A DNA stretch of 54,301 nucleotides from assembly GCA_947383215.1 (NCBI GenBank), contig CANDCP010000017.1, forward strand, positions 1-54,301, in the 5' to 3' direction. The notes under the pieces are model-generated. The model had not been told where the DNA came from, made no database searches, and saw only the letters and a list, made by a program, of their open reading frames with translations. A program made the translations under genes and the position numbers. Below are positions 42,995-51,200 of this stretch, piece after piece (positions within the stretch are counted from its first letter, which is position 1; every line of letters begins with the position of its first letter). The DNA is from an uncultured Roseburia sp. GTDB lineage: Bacteria; Bacillota; Clostridia; Lachnospirales; Lachnospiraceae.

Positions 42995-44335
42995 TTATTT
43001 GGCAGAATCTTTGCGACCTTCACAGAGGACGTACGCCAGAGTATAGCATGCCATAATTCCGGAGACGGCGGGAGCGATCATGCCAAGCATCCGCAGATTG
43101 TCGGCATAGTGTTGTCCGAAATACCAGACAAGAGGAATCCGAAGAAACAGCGCGCCCGCGCTGCAGCTTACCATTGTCCAGACGGTCTTTTGACGTCCGT
43201 TCAAATAACCGTTCAGGCAGAAGACGAGCGCGACCATAAGATAATCGTAGCTGCATGAGCGGAAGAATGGGACGCCGGCTGCGACAATGTTTTCGTCGTG
43301 GCTGAATACCCGGATCATAGACTGCGGACCAATCTGCGCCCATATGAAAAATAAGGCGGAGACAAAAAGGGCGAGCGATACGGCGTACCACAGGGCGCGT
43401 CTGGCGCGAAGCGGTTTGCCGGCTCCGATATTGTGGGCGGTAAAGGCCGTTAAGGCGCTGGCCATCGAAGTGGCGCAGAGCATGGCGAACACATCATATT
43501 TGCCGCTGATGCCTGCGACGGCGGCCGCGTAGACGCCGCAGCGGTTCATGACCGCCATCAGATAGAGGAAAGAGATCCGAACCATCAATTCCTGAAAGGA
43601 GATTGGAATTCCGATGCGCGCAAGATTTTTGGCGGCGCAAAGTACCGGTCGAAAGCTGGCGGGCTTGAAATCAAAGATAAAGCGGCTTCGTTTCAGGTAG
43701 ACGACGGCGGCGGTCATACTCACCGCCTGCGAGAGGACGGTTGCCGCGGCCGTGCCGCCGACTCCCATGCCACAGAATTTCACAAAGACAATGTCGAGAA
43801 CGATATTGACGATACAGGCGACGCCGACAAAGAGCATGGGCCGCACGGAATCGCCGCATCCCCGGAGAATGGCGCTGATCGCGTTATAGCCGCAGATAAA
43901 AATCGTTCCCGCGCAACAGATAGCGACGTATTTCGCGGTTAGCTCAAACGATTCCGCCGGTGTGTCAAGAAGCGCAAGGAGCGGGCGTTTCAACAACAAC
44001 ATAAGGACGGTGAGGATAAGGGCGACGCCCGCAAAAACAGTGAGGGTTGTCCCGATTGCCTCTTTTACGCGTTTATAATCCCTGCTTCCACTGTATTGGC
44101 CGATCAGAATCGTGCTGCCTAACGTCAGGCCGGTAATGAGGCTTGTGATAATCTGCGTTACCTGCGTTCCGGTGGAGACGGCCGCGACGCTCTTGGCACT
44201 GCAGTATGCTCCTACGACGTATAAATCGACGGCGCCGTAGAGAGACTGTAAGATATTTGCAATTAAATAAGGGATTGCGAAGAGAAGCAGCGATTTTAAG
44301 ATGCTTCCGCGGGTCAGATCGTGATTTCTAAACAT
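42995..44335 (-). CDS. MATE-family multidrug/Na+ antiporter
   Basis: The 446-residue membrane protein has about 12 helices in two similar halves and MATE patterns such as ILKSLLLFAIPYLIANILQSLYGAVDLYVVGAY and GLTLGSTILIGQYSG. Such proteins export cationic drugs or metabolites using Na+ or H+. ATG 44335 follows AAGGAAGG; a GTG 14 codons upstream is less likely. The gene has the same base composition as the core genome, unlike the MerR operon. Confidence 0.93.
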   Translation of the reverse strand: MFRNHDLTRGSILKSLLLFAIPYLIANILQSLYGAVDLYVVGAYCSAKSVAAVSTGTQVTQIITSLITGLTLGSTILIGQYSGSRDYKRVKEAIGTTLTVFAGVALILTVLMLLLKRPLLALLDTPAESFELTAKYVAICCAGTIFICGYNAISAILRGCGDSVRPMLFVGVACIVNIVLDIVFVKFCGMGVGGTAAATVLSQAVSMTAAVVYLKRSRFIFDFKPASFRPVLCAAKNLARIGIPISFQELMVRISFLYLMAVMNRCGVYAAAVAGISGKYDVFAMLCATSMASALTAFTAHNIGAGKPLRARRALWYAVSLALFVSALFFIWAQIGPQSMIRVFSHDENIVAAGVPFFRSCSYDYLMVALVFCLNGYLNGRQKTVWTMVSCSAGALFLRIPLVWYFGQHYADNLRMLGMIAPAVSGIMACYTLAYVLCEGRKDSAK

Positions 44336-44460
44336 GCTATCCTTCCTTTTGACGTTGTAATACACACATATATACACAAAAGAGGGAGGGAAGTCAAGGA
44401 AAAGACAAAAAACGTTATGGCAGCCGTTGCAATATTTTCACAAATTCTTGGGAATATGCA

Positions 44461-44489
44461 TTGTGAAGAAACTTTTCTTAGTGTATAAT
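44461..44489 (+). promoter_or_regulatory. Promoter of the CapA-like gene
   Basis: TTGTGA (44461-44466), 17 bases, TATAAT (44484-44489), about 45 bases before the ATG. Confidence 0.75.
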
Positions 44490-44534
44490 AGGGCGGTAAC
44501 AATAGAGAATATAGAAAAAGAAGCGAGGAAATAG

Positions 44535-45983
44535 ATGAAAAAAAGGTTGGCCGGTATTGTATGGCTGGCAGCGTTGGCGTTTGTGATATCCGGCTGCGGG
44601 GATTATGGCAGAGAACGGCTGGCGGTGGCGGTATCCAAGGCGCCGGGTGAGGTCAGACAGCGGGATAAAACGGATGAGACGGATTTGTTTGAGAGAGAAG
44701 AGGAGCAAACGCAGCGGGAGCGGCCCGTCATTCGCGATTTGGACGAGGCGTACGAGGCGATTCTTGGGAGCTGTTCGAAAGAATTTATCGGAGGCCATCC
44801 GGTAGACGAAGCGTTTTTGAGCTGGATTCATGCGGTATACGGAGAGGAAACCGTGATACGTCTCGCGCAGGAGACGGAACGTGACGCGCCGGATACCGGG
44901 ATCTGGTACGAACTGACGGGAAGTACCGTGCATGTGCTCTGGCTGACATACTGCAAAGAGTCCGGCTTAAAGCAGTGTGATCTCGATAATGTGTACTGGA
45001 AGGACTGCGCGTCGGATACGCAGGTGGTGTTAAATTTCACCGGAGACATTAATTTCGACGAAAACTGGTGCACAATGAAACATCTGGACGCACAGCCAAA
45101 CGGGGTTTACGACTGTTTTTCCGAAGAACTGTTAGAGGAGATGCAGTCGGCGGATATTATGATGTTAAACAATGAGTTCACGTATAGCGACAGAGGGGAA
45201 CCGCTTGAGGGAAAGGATTATACATTTCGGGCGAGACCGGAGCGCGTGAAGCTCCTTGAAGCCTTTGGTACCGATATTGTAGGGCTTGCGAACAACCATG
45301 TGTGGGATTACGGGGAGGAGGCGCTGCTCGATACGATGGAGACGCTTCGGGGAGAAGGCATTCCCTACGTGGGGGCGGGGCGAAATATAGACGAAGCAAA
45401 AGAAATTATTTACTTTATCGCAAACGGGAGGAAGATTGCGATAACGGCCGCGACCCAGATCGAGCGTTCTTTAAATTACACAAAGGAAGCCACGGAGGAT
45501 ACGGCGGGGGTATTAAAGACGTTGGATCCCGAAAAATATATAGAAGTGTTAAAGAAGGCAAAGAAAAACAGCGATATTGTGATTGCGTTCGTACACTGGG
45601 GAACGGAAGGCGTCAGCGGCTACGGGTCGGATCAGGAGAATCTCGCCAAAGCGTTTGCGGAGGCCGGAGCGGATGTGATCATCGGAGGCCATACGCATTG
45701 CCTGCAGGGAATGACGTATATTTCAGGAGTCCCGGTTATATACAGCCTCGGCAATTTTTGGTTTACCCAGTCCACGATTGATACCGGGATGTCGCAGGTG
45801 GTAATTCGGGAGGACGGCAGTATAGATTTTCGGTTTCTTCCCTGTATTCAGAAGAATCTGAAAACGCAGCTTGTGACAGATCAGGGGGAGAAGGAGCGGA
45901 TTTTCCGTTACATGGAAGGGATATCGAAGCAGATAAGCATTGATGAGGACGGATATGTGTCGGATTTGTCAAAAGGACAGTAA
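44535..45983 (+). CDS. CapA-like lipoprotein (PGA_cap calcineurin-fold domain)
   Basis: The 482-residue protein has a lipoprotein signal (lipobox ISGC near residue 18), a linker of about 150 residues, then a PGA_cap domain with metallophosphoesterase-type motifs: NFTGDINFDENW, MMLNNEFTYSDRG, GLANNHVWDYG, VHWGTEG and GGHTHCLQGM, followed by YSLGNFWF. Relatives include CapA/PgsA of poly-gamma-glutamate capsule synthesis, but no pgsB or pgsC is nearby, so a capsule role is not shown; many such lone proteins are of unknown function. Confidence 0.87.
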   Translation: MKKRLAGIVWLAALAFVISGCGDYGRERLAVAVSKAPGEVRQRDKTDETDLFEREEEQTQRERPVIRDLDEAYEAILGSCSKEFIGGHPVDEAFLSWIHAVYGEETVIRLAQETERDAPDTGIWYELTGSTVHVLWLTYCKESGLKQCDLDNVYWKDCASDTQVVLNFTGDINFDENWCTMKHLDAQPNGVYDCFSEELLEEMQSADIMMLNNEFTYSDRGEPLEGKDYTFRARPERVKLLEAFGTDIVGLANNHVWDYGEEALLDTMETLRGEGIPYVGAGRNIDEAKEIIYFIANGRKIAITAATQIERSLNYTKEATEDTAGVLKTLDPEKYIEVLKKAKKNSDIVIAFVHWGTEGVSGYGSDQENLAKAFAEAGADVIIGGHTHCLQGMTYISGVPVIYSLGNFWFTQSTIDTGMSQVVIREDGSIDFRFLPCIQKNLKTQLVTDQGEKERIFRYMEGISKQISIDEDGYVSDLSKGQ

Positions 45984-46041
45984 TTATGGCGTACGCGCCA
46001 GTGGTATATAATTTATTTTTAAGAAGAAAAGAGGAAAAGAA

Positions 46042-47583
46042 ATGAGTAAAAAACCAACCGTATTAATGATTTTAGATGGATTCGGTCTGAATCCGAAGCA
46101 GGAAGGAAATGCAGTCGCTCAGGCGAAGAAGCCGAATATTGACGCGCTGATGAGAGAGTGCCCGTTTGTGGAGGGACAGGCGAGCGGTCTGGCCGTAGGT
46201 CTTCCTGACGGACAGATGGGAAACTCCGAAGTGGGACATCTGAACATGGGCGCGGGAAGAATCGTTTACCAGGAGCTGACGAGAATTACAAAAGAGATCG
46301 AAGACGGAGAATTTTTTAAGAACGAAGCGCTTTTAAAGGGAATGAAAAATGTAAAGGAGAACCATTCTGCGCTCCATTTATATGGACTGCTGTCCGACGG
46401 CGGCGTGCACAGCCACAATACCCATCTCTACGGACTGCTTGAAATGGCGAAGAGAGAAGGGATTGAAAACGTATATGTACACTGCTTTCTGGACGGAAGG
46501 GATACGGCGCCGACTTCGGGCAAGGGCTTTATTGAGGAGCTGGAAGAGAAAATGAAAGAGATCGGCGTCGGACGGATTGCCTCTATCTGCGGGCGTTACT
46601 ATGTGATGGACCGCGATAACCGATGGGACCGTGTAGAGAAGGCTTATCGGGCGCTCACGGCCGGAGAGGGCGTCAGAGCGGGCGGCGCCGTTGAAGCGAT
46701 TACGGCAAGCTATGAGGGAGATGTGACGGATGAGTTTGTCTTGCCGACTGTGATAGAGGAGGCCGGTCAGCCGGTGGCCGTTATCAATGATAAGGATACC
46801 GTTATTTTCTTTAATTTCCGTCCGGACCGGGCGAGAGAGATCACAAGAACCTTCTGCGCGGATGAGTTTGACGGGTTTGACAGAGGCGCAAGGAAAGATG
46901 TGACCTATATCTGCTTTACGGAATACGACGTGACGATTCCGAACAAGGAAATTGCGTTCCATAAGGTCGAGCTGACGAATACGTTCGGAGCGTTTCTCGC
47001 TGAAAACGGCAAGACGCAGGCGAGGATTGCGGAGACAGAGAAATACGCCCATGTAACCTTTTTCTTTAACGGCGGCGTGGAGGAGCCAAATCCGGGGGAG
47101 GATCGCATTCTTGTAAATTCTCCGAAGGTAGCGACATACGATTTGAAACCGCAGATGAGCGCGTATGAGGTGTGCGATAAGCTGGTAGAGGCGATCAAGT
47201 CCGGTAAGTATGATGTGATTATCATCAATTTTGCCAACCCGGATATGGTAGGGCATACCGGCGTGGAGGCCGCTGCGATCGCCGCGGTGGAGGCTGTGGA
47301 TGAATGTGTCGGGAAAGCGGTTGCGGCGCTCAAAGAGGCGGATGGACAGATGTTTTTGTGCGCGGATCACGGAAATGCGGAGCAGCTTGTGGATTACGAG
47401 ACGAAAGCGCCGTTTACCGCGCACACGATTAATCCGGTGCCGTTTATTCTGATAAACGCAGACCCGGCGTTTACCTTAAGGGAGGGCGGATGCCTTGCCG
47501 ATATTGCCCCGACGCTGATCGAGTTAATGGGAATGACAAAACCGGCGGAGATGACAGGCAAATCGTTACTGATTAGAAAATAA
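46042..47583 (+). CDS. gpmI: 2,3-bisphosphoglycerate-independent phosphoglycerate mutase
   Basis: The enzyme interconverts 3- and 2-phosphoglycerate using two manganese ions. The 513-residue protein has the alkaline-phosphatase-like metal motifs (LMILDGFG), the phospho-Ser loop MGNSEVGHLNMGAGRIVYQ, the substrate loop HCFLDGRDTAP, and the C-terminal NFANPDMVGHTG and CADHGNAEQL motifs. ATG 46042 follows GAGGAAAAG. It is the glycolytic step after gap, pgk and tpiA, from which it is separated by the acquired region. Confidence 0.97.
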   Translation: MSKKPTVLMILDGFGLNPKQEGNAVAQAKKPNIDALMRECPFVEGQASGLAVGLPDGQMGNSEVGHLNMGAGRIVYQELTRITKEIEDGEFFKNEALLKGMKNVKENHSALHLYGLLSDGGVHSHNTHLYGLLEMAKREGIENVYVHCFLDGRDTAPTSGKGFIEELEEKMKEIGVGRIASICGRYYVMDRDNRWDRVEKAYRALTAGEGVRAGGAVEAITASYEGDVTDEFVLPTVIEEAGQPVAVINDKDTVIFFNFRPDRAREITRTFCADEFDGFDRGARKDVTYICFTEYDVTIPNKEIAFHKVELTNTFGAFLAENGKTQARIAETEKYAHVTFFFNGGVEEPNPGEDRILVNSPKVATYDLKPQMSAYEVCDKLVEAIKSGKYDVIIINFANPDMVGHTGVEAAAIAAVEAVDECVGKAVAALKEADGQMFLCADHGNAEQLVDYETKAPFTAHTINPVPFILINADPAFTLREGGCLADIAPTLIELMGMTKPAEMTGKSLLIRK

Positions 47584-47603
47584 TTTTTAAGCAGGATAAA
47601 AGG

Positions 47604-48245
47604 ATGACGGATTCAGAGAAAAAGCAATTGGCATTGCAGGTAATTGAGCGTCTGAAAGCGGAATATCCCGTTGCGGAATGTTCTTTGGATTATGATCAGG
47701 CGTGGAAGCTTCTGGTCAGCGTGCGGCTTGCCGCGCAGTGCACCGATGCAAGGGTGAATGTCGTGGTTGAAAAGCTTTACGCGCGTTTTCCGGACGTTGA
47801 GGCTTTGGCGGCGGCTAAGGTAGAGGAAATCGAAGAGATTGTAAGGCCGTGCGGACTTGGAAAGAGTAAGGCTAGGGATATCAGCGCCTGTATGAAGACA
47901 TTAAAGGAAGATTACCACGGCAAGGTGCCGCGGGATTTTGAGGCGTTGTTAAAGCTGCCGGGCGTGGGGAGAAAAAGCGCGAATTTAATTATGGGGGATA
48001 TTTTTGGAGAGCCGGCCATTGTGACAGATACGCATTGTATTCGTCTTACGAATCGTATCGGTCTGGTAGATCAGATAAAAGATCCGAAAAAAGTGGAGAT
48101 GGAGCTGTGGAAATTGATTCCCCCGCAGGAGGGAAGCGATTTTTGCCATCGTCTTGTCTATCACGGAAGGGATGTCTGCACTGCGCGGACGAAGCCGTAC
48201 TGTGAGAAATGTTGTCTGAATGATCTGTGCGCAAAGCGGATATAA
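47604..48245 (+). CDS. nth: Endonuclease III (DNA glycosylase/AP lyase)
   Basis: Nth removes oxidised pyrimidines and cleaves the abasic site. The 213-residue protein shows the helix-hairpin-helix LPGVGRKSANL with the catalytic Lys, the catalytic Asp in VTDTHCIRLTNRIGLV, and four cysteines for a 4Fe-4S cluster at the C-terminus. The first two cysteines are spaced by seven residues (CTARTKPYC) instead of the six in the E. coli protein. It follows gpmI by 20 bases and is followed by a surface protein gene 16 bases away. Confidence 0.94.
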   Translation: MTDSEKKQLALQVIERLKAEYPVAECSLDYDQAWKLLVSVRLAAQCTDARVNVVVEKLYARFPDVEALAAAKVEEIEEIVRPCGLGKSKARDISACMKTLKEDYHGKVPRDFEALLKLPGVGRKSANLIMGDIFGEPAIVTDTHCIRLTNRIGLVDQIKDPKKVEMELWKLIPPQEGSDFCHRLVYHGRDVCTARTKPYCEKCCLNDLCAKRI

Positions 48246-48261
48246 AGAAAGGAGTTTATCT

Positions 48262-51200
48262 ATGAAAAAGAGATGGGAATTGCGAACCAGAAGAATCGCG
48301 GCGTTTTTGCTGGCGTTCGGCGTGTTTTTTACACAGGCCGATTTGTCTGCGCTTACAGTGCAGGCGGCGTCGAAGACTGCGGCAAAATCAGTGACCCTCA
48401 ACTATTCAAGCTATACGCTGAAAAAGGGAAAGAAGGTTACGCTAAAGGCGAAGGTATCGCCGTCAAAGGCAAAGAACAAAAAGATTTCCTGGAGTTCCAG
48501 TAAAAAGACGGTGGCGCCGGTAAGTAAGAAAGGCGTCGTGAAGGGATTAAAAAAGGGCAAGGCGACGATTACGGCCACGGTAAAGGGGACAAAGGCAAAG
48601 GCGCGCTGTAAGATAACGGTGGGAACGCCGGCGGCCAAAGTGAAGGTGACGTCGGAGACATCCCTGATTCTGACGGTCGGTCAGACGTCTGCTGTCAAAG
48701 CGTTCGTGGAGCCCAAAAAGGCAAGCAATAAAAAGCTTACCTATAAAAGCAGCAAGGAAGAGGTCGCGTCAGTCAGCACCCAAGGCGTAATTACGGCCAA
48801 AGCGGAGGGAACGGCGACGATTACCGTGAAAGCGGCGGACGGAAGCGGAAAGAAAGCGTCCGTGAGCGTGACGGTAAAGAGCGCGTCAGGAACGAAGGTC
48901 GAGGTGACGTCGATAAAAATTGAGCAGGCGAACAACCTGACGGTATCCTGGGATCCGGCGTCTCCTACAAAGCTAGATGCGACGGTTGTCCCGGCAAATG
49001 CGGCGGATAAAACCGTGACATGGTCGTCCTCAAACGAAGGGGTTGCAAAGATCGACAGGGCAAGCGGGGTTATCACGCCTGTAAAGGCGGGAACGGCGGT
49101 TATGACGGCCGCCGCCGGAGGAAAGACGGCAGGCATTACGGTAATCGTTCCGGCCGTGTCCCTGGAAAAAGTGTCTTTTGACCCGGACACGGTCAGGCTT
49201 GAAGAGGGCGAGATAAAAGCATTGACGCCGGTATTTACTCCGGCGTGGGCAAAAGGGGTCGAGCTTGAGTATTCCAGTACGAATATAAGAGCCGCCGTGG
49301 TCGATGAAGACGGAGTGGTGACCGCGGTTGCGCCAGGGGAGGCGACAATAAAGGCAGTTCCGAAAAACGGCGGCGGAACGGGAACCTGCCGCGTAATTGT
49401 AGTGCGTCCGGTAACGGGAGTGGCGTTTGAAAAGGATACTTATGAATTTGAGGCGGGAATCCGCGTGCCGCTTTCCGTCACGGTTACGCCGGAGGACGCA
49501 ACAGATCGATCGGTCGTCTTTTCCGTGGATAAGGAAGAGATTGCGGTAATTGATGAAGCAAGCGGATATCTTGAGACAAAGCAAGCGGGAACGGTAAAGG
49601 TTACGGCGGTTACGGCGGACGGAGGATTAAAGGCGACGGCGACGGTTCGTGTGACGGCGCCGCGGCTTAGCGGAATCTATTTGGACGATTCCCTGACGGC
49701 GCTTGCGCCGGGGGAGACGGCACAGCTTACGGCTGCGGCGATTCCGCAGGCGGCGGAGCTTTCAGAGGTGACCTGGGAGAGCTTAGATCCGGCGGTGGCT
49801 ACGGTAGCGGACGGAACGGTAACGGCTGTCGCAAAGGGAGAAACGACCATTACGGCGTCGGCGGGCGGTACGCAGGCGTCCTGCACGGTTGTAGTCGGCA
49901 GTATCAAAAGAGCGGGCAGTTTCAAAGAACTGGAAAGCGCGCTGGCGGATGAGAATCTGTATGACGGCATTTTGCTGGAGACACAAGAGAGCGGGGAATT
50001 CGTGATTCCTTCCGGCACTTATTCGGATACCGCGCTTATCGTGGACGCAAAAAACGCGACGGTAACAAATGAGGCCGTGTTCGGACATATTCAGCTTCTC
50101 GCGGTCAGCGGGGATACCTGGATTGAAAAGGCCACGGGAAATACGATCGACGTATCTGCGGACAAAGCGCATATCGTGGTGGCGGAATCCGCGGACACTG
50201 CAATTGAAATAGGGCAGAAAGCGTCAAGCGTTTTCATTGAAAATAACGGAACAATTGAAAAGGTGGCAGTCAGGTCAAACGGTTTCCTGAAGCTTCTGGG
50301 AAATAACGTAAATATTATTCCGGTAGATGTAGTCGGAGCGGGGGCAAAGATTGAGACGTCCATTCCGGTAGCGGTTTCCACGCAGCAGGTGATCTTCTTG
50401 CATTTGCTTCCGGGCGCCGAGAGCGCAACCAGCGTAGAGATTCCGGACGAAAGGGTCATGCCTTATATTACAGGCGTGGGAATTGTGCCTGTCACAAGGC
50501 GGGATACCAATACGACGACGGATGTCGTCGCGGAGTACGCGCCGGTTACGGAGATTCCGGGAACGACGCAGTCCGGGGCCGTTGCGGGAATTGTAAAGGA
50601 TATGTTAGAGCAGCCGATTGAGTCCGCGGTGATCTATGCGATACCGTATACGCTTGCGTTTGACGGAAACCAGCTCCAGGCTGCGATTGAGGCGGCAGAG
50701 CGTCAGGAGATGTGCTATATCACAACGACAGACAGTGACGGAACTTACGAGACGCCGCGGTTATCCTACGGCAATTATGTGATGATTGTGAAAGCAGACG
50801 GAAAGAAAAGTTATTTCCAGACGCTCACGGTAACCGAAGCGAAAATCAACGCCGAGAGTATTATGCTGGTAGAGGATACGGACGCGACGAGCGATATTGA
50901 AGGTATTTTGAAAGACGCGGCCACGGGACTTCCGGTGGCGGAGGGAATCTCTTTGCATATCAGACAGGGAGCCAATAATGTGAGCGGTGAAATTATTCAG
51001 ACCGTCCTGACGGATGAAGACGGCGCGTATCGTTTCAGCGGCCTGCCGTGCGGCAGCTACTGTATTCAGATTGAGGACACGCGCGAGGTAGAAGAGCCGT
51101 ATGTGAGGATTACATATAATGTGGTTGTGCTGGCGAACACGACGGTGCAGTCCAATATGTCAGTTTCGAAATACGTGGAGGGGGATCAGATCCGCTTTGT

